Assembly: GCA_009760885.1 (NCBI GenBank)
Contig: CM019693.1
Span: 46,010,751 to 46,074,750, forward strand
Reading direction: 5' to 3'
Origin: Achatina immaculata
Lineage: Eukaryota > Mollusca > Gastropoda > Stylommatophora > Achatinidae
DNA length: 64,000 bases
Both the position numbers and the translations under genes were made by a program. Under the pieces are notes generated by a model. It ran no database searches. It was not told the origin of the DNA and worked only from the letters and a program-made list of their open reading frames with translations. Shown piece after piece: positions 9,874 to 22,125 of the stretch. How positions within the stretch are numbered: the first letter of the stretch is position 1; every line of letters begins with the position of its first letter.

Positions 9874-10510
9874 GTACAGCTAGTCTAAAACCTCCACTGC
9901 TCAGCTAGTCTAAAACCTCCACTGCTCAACTAGTCTAAAACCTCCACTGCTCAACTAGTCTAAAACCTCCACTGCTCAACTAGTCTAAAAAACCTCCACT
10001 GGTCAGGTATTTTAAAACCTCCACTGCTCAGCTAGTCTAAAACCTCCACTGCTCAGCTAGTCTAAAACCTCCACTGCTCAACTAGTCTAAAACCTCCACT
10101 GCTCAACTAGTCTAAAAAACCTCCACTGGTCAGGTATTTTAAAACCTCCACTGCTCAGCTAGTCTAAAACCTCCACTGCTCTGCTAGTCTAAAACCTCCA
10201 CTGCTCAGCTAGTCTAAAACCTCCACTGCTCAGCTAGTCTAAAACCTCCACTGCTCAACTAGTCTAAAACCTCCACTGCTCAACTAGTCTAAAAAACCTC
10301 CACTGCTCAACTAGTCTAAAAAACCTCCACTGCTCAGCTAGTCTAAAACCTCCACTGCTCTGCTAGTCTAAAACCTCCACTGCTCAGCTAGTCTAAAACC
10401 TCCACTGCTCAGCTAGTCTAAAACCTCCACTGCTCAGCTAGTCTAAAACCTCCACTGCTCAGCTAGTCTAAAACCTCCACTGCTCAGCTAGTCTAAAACC
10501 TCCACTGCTC
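9874..10510. repeat. Minisatellite, 26-bp unit, about 25 copies
   Basis: Very homogeneous unit agtctaaaacctccactgct plus cagct. Variants carry aaaaaa in place of aaaa, or ggtcaggtattt, and recur at intervals, showing block duplication inside the array. Confidence 0.95.
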
Positions 10511-10679
10511 ATGTACCCCAAAATAAGATGTCTGGTAAGAGGAAGACATTCTCTTGGAAATGCAGATTCAATAAAGGGTGAGGAAGGCTCTGGACATGAA
10601 GATGATTAAAGTCTATGATAAAAGGAAGAATGTCAGTGTGCATGTGAGGATGAATTGTCTCATTTGACCATTTCAGTGA

Positions 10680-10911
10680 TCATTTAGTATAAGGATAAGA
10701 TTTAGAAGCAGGCAAAGGACTGGAATCATTTAGTACAAGGATAAGATTTAGAAGCAGGCAAAGAAGTGAGATCATTTAGTACAAGGATAAGATTTAGAAG
10801 CAGCTAGAGGACTGAGATCATTTAGTACAAGGATAAGATTTAGAAGCAGGCAAAGGACTGAGATCATTTAGTACAAGGATAAGATTTAGAAGCAGGCAAA
10901 GAAGTGAGTGG
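10680..10911. repeat. Minisatellite, about 46-bp unit, 5 copies
   Basis: Unit begins atcatttagtacaaggataa and continues gatttagaagcaggcaaag. Nearly identical copies. Confidence 0.93.
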
Positions 10912-11092
10912 GAAAAAAAATTTGATGAAGAAGAGGCAAGATCCACTGCAAGAGATAGAGAAGCTGTTGATGATTTGGATTGAAAATTGCATCAGGAAAA
11001 GGATTACTGTTGGTGTGCTGATGAGTCGAGTGAAAACTCACAGTAATTTTAATACTCTGAAGAAACAGAAAGGAGGGGAGTAGAACAAGAAC

Positions 11093-11465
11093 TTCAGTGC
11101 CAGGAGAAGCTAGTTTTGGCTTGCTTAAACATAAGTGTAAATGGAGAAGCTAGTTTTGGCCTGCTTAAACATAAGTGTAAATGGAGAAGCTAGTTTTGGC
11201 CTGCTTAAACATAAGTGTAAATGGAGAAGCTAGTTTTGGCCTGCTTAAACATAAGTGTAAATGGAGAAGCTAGTTTTGGCCTGCTTAAACATAAGTGTAA
11301 ATGGAGAAGCTAGTTTTGGCCTGCTTAAACATAAGTGTAAATGGAGAAGCTAGTTTTGGCCTGCATAAACATAAGTGTAAATGGAGAAACTTTTGGCCTG
11401 CTTTAACATAAGTGTAAATGGAGAAGCTAGTTTTGGCCTGCTAAGTGTAAATGGAGAAGCTGGTT
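11093..11465. repeat. Minisatellite, 40-bp unit, about 9 copies
   Basis: Unit atggagaagctagttttggc followed by ctgcttaaacataagtgtaa. The last two copies are shortened. Confidence 0.95.
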
Positions 11466-11679
11466 TATGTTATGCTGAATAGCATTGGTGATCATGCTTC
11501 TCCATCATGTGTGATCCTTGGTGTTTGTATTCAGTTCAGATGCTTTTCTTTCTCCTTGCCACTTGGCCAGTCCACTAAGATATTTTTCTCTTGGCCTTCA
11601 TCTCTTTCTCTTTACCTTGAATTTTTTAGTCATTATCAAGTTCTTTAACTTCCCATGACATATCCAAGAAAATTTGACT

Positions 11680-12927
11680 GTTTTTTTTTCTTATAATTTT
11701 ACCTAGTTTTCATTGTTCTGAAACTTCTTTTAGCACCTCTTCATTTGTTTTTCTGTCTGACTAGGGTATTTAGTGCATCTTTTTCCCAAACCACATCTCT
11801 GTTGCTTCTGTTTTGTTACCTCTTTATTAACTATCGAAGTTTCATAACCATATAGCAATATTGGTTCTGTATAGCACTGCAGTTCTCTTTTTAGGGACAT
11901 CATCTTATTTGATAGTATCTTTTTTCATGTCATAAAAAAGCTGCATTGCTCACCATTTTGTGATTTTATTTCATTTGTGCACTTACCGTCAGCTGTTATT
12001 GTTATTCCAAGGTTATTTACTTGTGTCAAGGTTTCCTATTTGAAAGGATTTTGCACTTTGGATTGTTTATTCTCTCTGATATTAGCATTGTTTCTGTCTT
12101 GTTGCTGTTTGGCTCTAGGTTTCTTTTATTGCTCTCATTAATAATCTTTATCACAAGGTTCTTCAAATTGCTTTCACTTTCTGCTGATAGAATAGCGTCA
12201 TCTGCATTTCTCAGGTTATTGTTATTATGGCCACTTATTTTAATTCCTTTAAGATTTTTAATGCTTCTCATGATATTTTCGCTGTATAATGAGAATAGAT
12301 TAGGTGGAAGTATGCACTCTTGTCTTACACCTCATTTTATATCCTGGTACCTATGTCATTATTCACCCTTGCTGCTGCTCTTTGATTCTGGTAAATATTC
12401 TTAATATAGTCATTCTTATATCTTTACTATCTTAAGTTTTTCTAGCATTTATATGATATCTTTTTATCTAACTCTGTGAAACGCTTTCGTTTAATCAGTA
12501 AAGCACGAGTCAAAATCTTTGTTTACCTCTAGAGATTGTTCTGTTATAGTTCTTATAAGTGAATTTCACGCACTTTTTTCCTTCAATAAAACCACATTGT
12601 TCTACTGTGATTTCAGTTTTGATCATTTTTGTATTCTCAGATTAACTGATTGTGCAATGTTGATCATGATTTGTTGTTCCAGCTTTCTTTGGAATTGTGA
12701 TGAAAACTGATTTGGAAGGACACGTTGGTATATGTCCTGTGTTGTAGATCATATTTAGCTGATATCACCTGGTGTCATGATCAATGATCATGTCTTTTGT
12801 AATGTTATCAGGTCCTGGTGCCCTTCTTGCCTGTATTTGTTTGAGTGCATTTCTTACGTTGATTTCCAGCATTGGTGGTCCTTCATTATTCATGCTTACA
12901 TTGAATTGCTCATTTCTCTGGTCATTA
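11680..12927 (-). mobile_element. Decayed LINE reverse-transcriptase fragment (family D)
   Basis: Minus-strand translation gives, in order, RNALKQIQARRAPGPDNIT (finger region), EQCGFIEGKK, a damaged VDY.KAFD box, and INGHN-like NNLRNADDAILSAESESNLK at 12190-12260 with the RT catalytic ADD, then NSNKTETMLIS. Many stops. It differs in sequence from the RTE-A copy that abuts it at 12928. Confidence 0.75.
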
Positions 12928-14239
12928 TCTCTCTCTCTCTCTCTCTCTAAACTTTACGTGCCCAGGGCACATAGGGCTTCAGCAAAGGTTTTCCACAAAT
13001 GCCTGTCCTTTGTCTTTTTTTCCGCTCTTGCCCAGGTGAGCACTCTGTTGCTCAGCATCCTTTCTGTTGTTTTTCTCCATGTCTCTTTTGATCTACCCTT
13101 ACATCTGTTCCCCTATGGTGTCCATCTTAGTGCTATTTTGGTAGTGAGTTGTCAGGCATTCAGACATCTAGTCATTATACAGATCTCTTATGCGCTCTGA
13201 CCATCTTTCCTTGAGTTCCTCTTTTTCCATAATAACTTTACCCAGTTTTGTTTTCAGTCTGTTGCTGTGCTTGTTCTTTTCTCACATGAAATTATTTCCC
13301 ATTATAAAAACTGTTTTTTTAAAATCTCATCACATTGCTATAATAGCCACCTTTCTTCCTTTTTAGATTTCCATATAGTCTGCAGCATTGCAAAAGCCTG
13401 GTTTCCTCTGTGGTGTCTCCATCTTCTGCTACCAAGACATACATATTCATTGACCTCCTCCACTAGCTTATTATCTACTCTCAATACATGTATGTTGTTC
13501 ATGTGTTGCTTCATTAACTTTGTCATTCCTACATTGATCTTTAATCCTATATTGTTGTAATTCTGAGTTAGCTTGTTTATTTTATCTTGCATATCTTTGT
13601 GGCTGCTTGACAGTAGACAAATGTCGTCGCAAAGTTAAGGTCCTCCAGCACTGTGTTGAGTGTCTGTTGTAATCCTCTGTGTTTATTTGATGTTGCCTCC
13701 TTCATTAACCATTCTACTGCTAAAATAAGTAATGTTAGTGATACTACTCACCCTTGCTTTTACTCCTGTTTGTACCCTGCAGCTGATGGAGGTGTGTTCT
13801 TCGCAGATCACTTTGCACTGAAAACCCTTGTATAGGGCTTGATGACATTCACTATCTTATAAGGGAGTCCATGCCATCTTGGAATTTTCCACAGTGCATC
13901 TCTGTTGACACTGTCAAAGGCTTTCTCAAAATCTATAAACAATGCTTATGTTGTGCTAAGCCACTCATCTTTCTGTTCTAATATTTAAGTACAAATATGT
14001 GATCTTTGCATAATCTTCCTTTCCTAAATCCGGTCTGCTGTTTCCAAAGTTTTCCCTCAAGCACTGGTACAATTCTGTTGATGATTATGTGGCAGAATAC
14101 TTTGCTGGTGACTGGCAGAAGGGTAATGCCAGTTCCCGCAGTCTCTGAAGTCACCCTTCTTTGGTAGTTTTATAATGTCCAGTTTTCCACTCTTCTGGGG
14201 CTTTCTCTAGATCCCAAATTTGTTGTAGTATCTGGCATA

Positions 14240-14529
14240 GATAGAACTTAATATTGAAGAGTGCTGGCTAATAAAGAGGATTAAACAGAGAAAACTTAAA
14301 TATTTTGGACACATTAAACATCATGATAATTTAGAGAATACCGTCTTGGAAGGGTACATACTGGGAAAAAGCAAAAGAGAAAGACCAAGGCGAAGATGGC
14401 TGCAAGACATTGTTGAAAATCTGCAAATTAATGCATCAGCAGCAGGCTATCTTGCTTATATAGCGGAGAGGCCTACAGAAGAGCTGTTAGGGAGACAAAG
14501 TTCTGTAAAGGACATGCAATTGGCTAACT
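14240..14529 (+). mobile_element. RTE-B LINE tail inserted in RTE-A copy 2
   Basis: The insertion is flanked by an 11-bp duplication tatctggcata (14229-14239 and 14530-14540). It matches the last 290 bp of the RTE-B family: LNIEECWLIKRIKQRKLKYF, LEGYILGKSKRERPRRRW, then gcatcagcagcaggctatct and aaaggacatgcaa. Confidence 0.88.
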
Positions 14530-16022
14530 TATCTGGCATAATTGTTTTGGTGATTCTGTTTTTTCTGCTTTCAGCATCTCAGCAGTCACTTCATCTTCAC
14601 CTGATGCTCTGTCTAATTTTAGCTTCTTTATTGCCTCCTTTGCATCACTTATTGTTATTGGTCCTGTATTGGTGTTTAGTTCTGTTTTTGCTTCAGGTAT
14701 GTCTATTGTTTGTGTTCTATTTAGTAGGATGTTGAAGTGTTCTCTCCATCTTTCAATTTTTTTCTTTTTCACCACTGATCAGTTGTCCCTTACGTGTCCT
14801 TATTGCACTCTTACATTTTGTACTGAAGTTACCTGTCATCTGCTTTGCAATTTTGTAGATGGTTTTCATATCATTTTACATATGCTGCTTTCTCTGCCAC
14901 TTCTGTTAAATTGTCGTAGTATTGATGTTTATCTTGATGGCATGATTCTTTCACCTCGTTGTCTTTTTGTGCATAGTTTTTTTAAGACTTGTTCTTTCAG
15001 TTTTTGTGTTTTGGTGCTCAGTAATTTTTTCTTGATTTCCTTTCTTTCCTCTATCTTTTCCCATGTGGTCTTACTTATCTATTCATCTTTTCTCCTTTTC
15101 TGATATCCCACACCTCTTTTGCTGTTTCCTGTAGTGTTTCATTGAACTCTAGTATGGACATTTCTGCTTTGTCCTGTAGGACACTGAAGCAGTTCTTAAG
15201 TACTATCGAGAATTCATTTCTTGTTTGCTGGTCTTTCAGTTTTGTTGTATCAAAGCATGCCTTTCTTGGTTCCCAGATTGTGGCTTTCCTTAATTTTAGT
15301 CTCATTTTCAATACCAGAAGGTTGTGATCACTTCCTACATCTGCTCCTTTCCTTGCACTCACATCTTGTAGCGACTGTTTCCACTTGTTGTTTATCAGTA
15401 TGTGATCTGTTGGGTTTTCTCTTGTTTTGTCTGGGGATCTCCAGGTCACTTTATGGATGTTTTTATGTTGGAAAATTGTCCCTCCGATAATCATCGTGTT
15501 TTCTTCGCAGAACCCATACATTCTTTCTCCATTTCTATTTATTTCTCCAATTCCTTCTATTCAGATTCTTCTTCTATCTTAATTTTGCATTGAAGTCGTC
15601 CAAGATGGGCATTCTACTGTGGCTTGGAGGCTGTTGTAAAAATCTTTTAATTCATCTTCAGCTGCTTCTGTTGGTGCATAACAAACTATAAACTACAGCT
15701 TTGTAAATCCTGAATTGAACCACGCATATAACAGTCTCCCATTAATAGGGGTCCATTTCGTCTGTGCCAGCGGTTCTCAGACCTTTTTTCTGCACGGCCC
15801 ACATTTAAAAGTTAAACATTTTTGCGGCCCACTAATAAAGTGCTTTATATTTTCAAGGTATAAATCTAATTTTATAAAGTATTATGTAATATTTTCTCCA
15901 CATATTTAACTGCATATTCATTGCTACACAAAAGTTCTTTTCATTTACCTTAAAGATGTCGCTGTTTCTGGTTGGATAGCATGCCTATTTTGGCTGGAAT
16001 TTGTGACAGACACACTCGAAGA

Positions 16023-17815
16023 TCATCCTACATGTTTATTCTTGAACGATATTTGGTTTTCTTGGCATTCAATACAAATAAATGAAACTTCACATAAATA
16101 AGTTGTTGAAAAAGGTAGAAGTTTCATTGCCAGGGTTGACAAAAACAGATATTCCAGTGAAACAGTGCACCAAAAGGAAGAGATATCCACAGCGGGGTTA
16201 TTAAATTTGATTTGTAATGTGCAATCGCTAGACAGTTCCGCTAAATCTTCTTGTGCATGACCTTTTAATTCAGAGAATGCACACTGAAAAGGATTACGAA
16301 TCCAATCATATGCTTTAATGTCTTCGAGTGTGAAATATTTGTCAAAATATTCAGCAAGAGATGTCAGATGCCCTTTTATTACACCAGTAGCCCCTTCCAG
16401 AATCTTGCCGTTAACTTCACTGCTAGCTATAAATTCACAGAACAAGTGAAACATGTCTTGTGATTTGTTCTCGAGTCACGTGCACCGAAGTCGTAGTTTC
16501 TTCTTAAAGGCTGCAACTTTGTCATATGTCTTGAGTATACTGGCATCTTTACCCTGCAGTGATATGTTCAAACTGTTCAAAAGGCTAAAAATGTCAGCAA
16601 GGTATGCCAGCATGGCAAGACACTCAATATCAGTGACCTTACCTGCCAGGTGGAGATTGTGTTCTGTCAAAAACTGCAACAATTTTAAACGAAGCTCAAA
16701 ACCCTTGCTTCCTCTGGACAGCCAATGCACAATGGAGTGCAGTAGGAGATGCTTATGTTCTGCATCTGACTCAATACAAAGTTGAGCAAATAATCAACTG
16801 TTCACTGTTCTAGTTTTTATAAAGTTTACAGTCCGAACACAGTCTTCGAGTACAGATCCCAGAGTTTCATTCAGCTTCTTTGAAGTGAGTGCCTCACGAT
16901 GGATCATGCAATGGGTGCCTACAATCTCAGATGACACTTGCTTTATGCAAGTTACAACACCACTGTTGCGGCCAGTCATTGTGGCAGCAACATCAGTGCA
17001 AACACTGATGCAATTTGTCCACTGAAATCCAAAACTTGTGAAAAAAATCATTTAAAATCTGAAATATTTCATCGGCCATCATTCTCACTGGCACTGATGT
17101 GCAAAAAAGAAATTCCTCTTGCATACTATTTTGCCAACAATAGCGAACATAAACAAGCAACTGTGACTCGCCAGCAATGTCATTTGACTCATCTAACTAA
17201 ATAGCCAACTTAATAGATATGTAATCATTCAGTTAACTGTGCGACAGTGTCTTTGGACATTTAAGATATTCTTCTGTGGACAGTATCATTTGAAATGGGA
17301 ATGCTTTTCAGTTTTGTAGCTTATTCTGAGCCGAACAGTATGTCACAAATCTCAACAGCGGCTGGCATGATAAGATCTTCTCCAATCGTGTGTGGTTTCT
17401 TTGATTTTGTGATTCTATGGGCAATCAGGTATGATGCTTTAAGAGCTTTTTTGTCGAGAGTGGCACATGTTTTTAACACTTGTCTTCTGTTTACTATATT
17501 CCTTGGCTTTACGTTAAAAAATTCTTTGGTTTTATTCTGTAGATCTGGATGTCGTGTAGTTAGATGACGCAATTTTGTTGGCTTCATTGCATTATTAGAG
17601 AGGATTTGCAAACAAATAACACACTGTGGCAGATTTTGGTCGTTTGTTGATGGAACGAAACCGTACTTAATATACTCCACACCATATTTTCAAGCGTATT
17701 TAGTTTTCTTACAAGTATCAACGTTAACGTCGTCTTGATCACAGTGACTTTTGCTGCCACTACTATCAATTTGTTTGCGTGAAGTTGAAGGCTTACATTT
17801 CACAAATTGATCCAT
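16023..17815 (-). pseudogene. hAT transposase remnant with BED finger
   Basis: The minus strand starts with an ATG at 17815 (MDQFVKCKPSTSRKQ). A BED-type zinc finger follows: QCVICLQILSNN with C-x2-C, then LRHLTTRHPD with H-x4-H (about 17560-17640). Further on are KALKASYLIAHRITKSKKPH, ICTDVAATMTGRNSGVV with GTHCMIHREAL (catalytic-domain region, 16850-17040), and MHWLSRGSKGFELRLKLLQF (16680-16730). The C-terminal part (16023-16454) has ASSEVNGKILEG and WIRNPFQCAF. The order matches ZBED5/SCAND3-like hAT transposases. Frameshifts separate each piece. It is a transposon gene, not a host ZBED gene. Confidence 0.8.
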
Positions 17816-18274
17816 TTTAGCACCTAAAGTTTTAAAGTTTAAACATTAAAAAAGGCTATCCGAAAAGTCTCCACAATCACTATGTGGGTCACTGGAATCC
17901 ATTTGTTAATCCAATATGAATTACACACAGCAACAAGACTGAAGAGCGGCTCTCAAGCCAATGAAATATGATTTTTAAACTGAAACACAATTGCTGAGAA
18001 TTATAATTCACTTCTGCTCTCTTGCAGAATCTATGCTGATATTGTAAAACTTCATGTTTTAGCAACACGGTCAGAAAGACACTGCCATCTTTTTATGTAT
18101 GTCACATTTCTGTTTGATGCTGGAAAAAAAACGCTGTCTGGACCATCCTTTCTTCAAAGCCGCACTGCGGACATACTAATAAATCTACCTACAATTCTGT
18201 GGCTTGCATCCATGCAATCTGCTCCTATGTATTATGTGAAAAAAGTGGAATAATTTTTTATTTTATCTACTCTC

Positions 18275-18520
18275 TCTCTCTGTCTCTCTCTCTCTCTCTC
18301 TCTGTATGTAGTTACTTCTGTACTGAGTGAATGTTTAAGAGCGAAATGTAAATGTTATATTTTATTTTATGTCTCTCAGCTTCAGTGTTAGTTATGTTAT
18401 ATGAACAGCATATTTGTAGAATGTCTGGAATAGAGTGAAAGATGTATGATAAAGGGCAGAATGTCAGACGGGCCTGCGTGCCCAGTTCTTAACCCTTTTG
18501 AAATAAAGATCAATCAGTCA
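18275..18520 (+). mobile_element. CR1-like LINE 3' tail inside the hAT
   Basis: Contains gaaagatgtatgataaaggg, cagaatgtcagacgggcctg, then gaaataaagatcaatcagtc. Lies between CT microsatellites (about 18273-18302 and 18520-18542) that may be the duplicated target. Matches the untranslated end of the CR1-like element at 34044-36536. Confidence 0.7.
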
Positions 18521-19170
18521 GTCTCTCTCTCTCTCTCTCTATCTTTTTTTTTTGCAGCTTTGAGACTTCACTGTGGCCCACAATACTCCCTGTCACACCC
18601 ACCTTTTGGGCCGCAGCCCATGGGTTGAGAACCACTGATCTATGCTCTTGATGCTGCATTTGTTATAATCAGTATACAACTCCTCCTTCGTGATTATCTT
18701 CTTTACCTGACCATAATATTGTATCTTCTGTGGCTGCTGTGTTGTTAATTTCCTTCTGCCATGTTCTGTCCATCTTGTCTCTTGAATTCCTAATATGTCT
18801 AGTTTGTATTTGTGCATTTCCTTTATGGTTTGTGTTAGTTTTCCAGTTTGATTAAGTGTTCTTACATTCCAGCTGCCTATTTGCATCTTGTGTTTCAGCT
18901 CCAGGAGGTCTGCAGCTGGGCTGGGGACTTCCAGTGGCTGGCTTTCATCCATAACCTTCATGGGCTCAGTTTTCTGATATGCGTTTCTCCTTCCACCTGA
19001 ATTTGTTTTTTCCCTTGCTTCTGTTTCTGTACCATTCTGAGGGATTTTTTACCAGATAGGGTTACTGGCCCTATGCTGAACCCTCTTTAGTCACCTTTTA
19101 TAATCACACGTGGTAGGGTACAGTGGTCCTATTCTTTGCTTCCCAGGCATGTGCCAAGGTCCCTAGTAGC

Positions 19171-20350
19171 ACACGAGGGTATCTTTTCCTAACATATTTA
19201 GTTCTGCATTTCTGGTGATTATTAATGCTGCCCAAAAAATCTGGTATAAACTAGACAAGATGCTAGCAGATGAGAAAAACCTGCTGGAGCAGACTTTCAG
19301 CGTGGATGAAATAATTCAAGTGAAGTCAGTGCTTGGTTTCAAGAAATTAAATCACATGCTTATATTGAGGCTTGAAGGAAATGCTGCCAGATTTAAAATG
19401 AAGCCTTTCCTCATGTACCATTCCCGAAGCATTCACAAACACTAACAAATAAGCATTGCTGCACTAATACAGGAGTAACCTTAAATTCTGAAAGAGGAAT
19501 GTGTTATTCAAAGGCTAGTTTTTAAATTGCTACATCATGGAAGTGCACACCTACCACCTCAAGAAAAAGAATTCCCTGCAAGATTCTGCTTTTAGTTGGT
19601 AATGTCCCAGTGTATCCTCTCATCAAGATGATCTGCATCCAAATGTGAGGGTTGTGTATCTGCATTCCAATACAATACTTGTGGTTCTACCTTTGAACCA
19701 GGATGCATTTGCCACCTTCCAGGCATTTTACCTACACTTTACATTTGCTCATGCATTTGCTACAACTAGTGGAAGCACTACAACACTACACAACATTTAG
19801 AAGAAATTTAATAATCTACAATATCTGGAACGTATCTGCATAGGAAGAAGTTACAGAATAATGTTTAACATAGATATGGAACAAAATGCAGAACTGTTAA
19901 TGAATATGCTTTAAAGATTTAATCAGAATGATATGATTGAGAAGTTGGCAAAAAAATTGTGCACCTAACAAACATGTTAGAATAAGGTGATGTCACCAAT
20001 GTGGAACACTTTTTATGATAGGAGGAGTTGCTGTAACAGATATTTAAAGTGAAAGAATTAGTCAAAGTTTTTTTTTCCAGGCTGAAAGAGGACCTTCAGT
20101 TACTCAAAAATATAAACATCATCATCATCAGGTGCCGTGCCGACTGGCGTTGGCTATTATGCTTCTCCAGAGTACACGATCCTTCATGCAGGCCATCAGC
20201 TCAGCTGGTGATCTCCTCATACATACAAACACTGAGCACATTATTGAAGTCAACAAGCAGATTGAAGATTTGGTATGATGTTAACACAAAACATATAAAG
20301 AAAAAAAACCAGATCATTCAAACAACTGCTTTCCTGAGAAAATGCATTAT
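19171..20350 (+). other. Unassigned intron sequence with one protein-like stretch
   Basis: The plus strand at 19215-19445 reads INAAQKIWYKLDKMLADEKN followed by LLEQTFSVDEIIQVKS and ends at HSRSIHKH. It is rich in charged helix-like residues and is followed by further translatable but stop-broken sequence to about 20100. This looks like a decayed coding region (processed pseudogene or transposon), but I do not recognise the family. Confidence 0.3.
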
Positions 20351-20353
20351 CTC

Positions 20354-21110
20354 CATTCCAACAGTTGATCCAGAACCTTTCACCAGTGGAGTTACTACCA
20401 TTCCCATATATGATTCAGAACCTTTCAGCAATAGAGTTAATACTGTTCTCATATATGATTCAGAACCTTTCAGCAATAGAGTTAATACTGTTCTCATATA
20501 TGATTCAGAACCTTTCAGCAATAGAGTTAATACTGTTCTCATATATGATTCAGAACCTTTCAGCAATAGTGTTACTACCATTCCCATATATGATTCAGAA
20601 CCTTTCAGCAATAGTGTTACTACCATTCCCATATATGATTCAGAACCTTTCAGCAATAGTGTTACTACCATTCCCATATATGATTCAGAACCTTTCAGCA
20701 ATAGTGTTACTACCATTCCCATATATGATTCAGAACCTTTCACCAGTGGAGTTACTACCATTCCCATATATGATTCAGAACCTTTCAGCAATAGTGTTAC
20801 TACCATTCCCATATATGATTCAGAACCTTTCAGCAATAGAGTTAATACTGTTCCCATATATGATTTAGAACCTTTCAGCAATAGAGTTAATACCATTCTC
20901 ATATATGATTCAGAACCTTTCAGCAATAGAGTTAATACCATTCTCATATATGATTCAGAACCTTTCAGCAATAGAGTTAATACCATTCTCATATATGATT
21001 CAGAACTTTTTAGCAATAGAGTTAATACCATTCCCATATATGATTCAGAACCTTTCAGCAATAGAGTTAATACCATTTCCATATTCAGAACCTTTCAGCA
21101 ATAGAGTTAA
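20354..21110. repeat. Minisatellite, 45-bp unit, about 16 copies, stop-free
   Basis: Unit contains atatatgattcagaaccttt then cagcaatagagttaatac. Because 45 is a multiple of three, frames stay open through the array on both strands (repeating IYDSEPFSNRVNTVL on plus, SESYMGMVVTLLLKG on minus). Three unit types (SNRVNTVL, SNSVTTIP, TSGVTTIP) alternate in blocks. The open frames look like a by-product of the period. No splice or UFL1 relation. Confidence 0.92.
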
Positions 21111-21217
21111 TAACACAGCTAATAAATTTGTAATATCTTCATTGTTGGAATAATTTTTCATTTTCAAAACAGTAAATTTTCTTTATACAGCTGTTTAATG
21201 TTTTATGCTACTGTATA

Positions 21218-22123
21218 CAAGGTGTGATAAAAAAAAGTATTTGGACTGGATTTATAAAAAAGAACTACAAGAGTTACTGATCTATATTTTAATCTTCCTC
21301 AAAATAGTCCCCTTACAAAGCAACACACTTAGCCTCACTGTTTCCATAGCTAAGTAATCTTCAGGTATGGGGAACAGCTGCCTCATCATGTTCTTTTGTA
21401 TCTCCTTGACATCCTGAAGTCTTTTTCCTTTCAAGTGGTATTTTATTTTTGGTAATGTCAAAACGTCACAGGGGCAATATTAGGCAAATATGGTGGCAGT
21501 TGGAATGCAGTATTTAACAATCTTAACTGCTTGCACAAATTGTGATGCTTGGGCAGGAGCATTGTCATGATGGAGTTGCCACTCACCATTCTCATGCAGT
21601 GTCGGCTTTTTGCAATGAACTGCGTCACTCAAATGCAGCAAAACTTCACTGTAGTATTCCTTTTTGATTGTCTAACCTGTTAAGAGTGTATTCTTGATGA
21701 ACAATTACACTTTAATTGAAAAAAAAAGTCAGCATTGTCTTGGAATTCTTGCAGTTCTGTCATGCTTCTTGAGTCAGAAGACATTGAGGTCTTCAGCTGC
21801 GAAGATTGGCCTTAGTTTCAGATTCATTCCCATAAATCCATGATTCATCACCAGTTATGGTTGTTTTTAGAAAGTTTTCATCCTTTTTGATGCATTCAAG
21901 CAGGTCATGGGCAGCTGAAACACTGGCCTGTTTTATTGATCCAGTTTTTTCAATATGACAGTTGCAACAAACAGATTTAGATATGTAAGAGCAAAAGCAG
22001 ACAAGCTGAGGAGACATAATATGTGCATTATATGTGAAGGTCTCATTTTGTCAGTTCCCTTTGGTTGTTTCAGCCAGTTCCAAACTTACGCACTCAGACC
22101 AGATACTTTTTGATCACACCACA
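21218..22123 (-). mobile_element. Short mariner-like element, deleted
   Basis: Ends match in inverted form: CAAGGTGTGATAAAAAAAAG at left, and the complement of TGTGGTGTGATCAAAAAGTA at right, with TA on each side (21216-21217, 22124-22125). The minus strand keeps one transposase piece, DLLECIKKDENFLKTTITGD followed by ESWIYG (about 21800-21910), the region around the first catalytic Asp. At about 0.9 kb it is shorter than a complete mariner. Confidence 0.82.
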
Positions 22124-22125
22124 TA

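Larger units (their letters stand above)
15768..18637 (-). mobile_element. hAT transposon (ZBED5/SCAND3-type), inactive
   Basis: Ends are inverted: CAGCGGTTCTCAGACC at the left, and the complement of CAGTGGTTCTCAACCC at the right. Eight-bp flanks gtctgtgc (15760-15767) and atctatgc (18638-18645) agree at six positions, fitting an aged hAT target duplication. Both flanks are RTE-A sequence that would join in register. Subterminal tgcggcccac and gtggcccaca also mirror each other. The transposase remnant is on the minus strand. A CR1-like tail lies near its right end. Confidence 0.88.
12928..19170 (-). mobile_element. RTE-A LINE copy 2, nearly full length, split by two insertions
   Basis: Three collinear minus-strand pieces (12928-14228, 14541-15759, 18646-19170) align with the plus-strand copy at 26521-29714. 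The 3' end is (AG)n followed inward by the alanine-rich end (PCALGT-type). The 5' end is near 19170 and includes the leader with ggtcctattctttgc. Endonuclease pieces include SWNVRTLNQTGKLTQTIKEM and LGIQETRWTEHGRR (about 18760-18890) and VGSDHNLLVLKMRLKLRK (15290-15350). RT pieces include SDRASGEDEVTAEMLKAE-like sequence at 14580-14620. Stops are frequent. A 290-bp RTE-B tail and a hAT element interrupt it. Confidence 0.85.

Noticed and set aside
9874..10510. CRISPR-like array
   Set aside because: Units follow each other directly with no unique spacers, and the context is an animal intron.
16023..17815. A domesticated ZBED5-like host gene
   Set aside because: The frame is broken several times and lies between intact hAT ends, so it is transposon decay.
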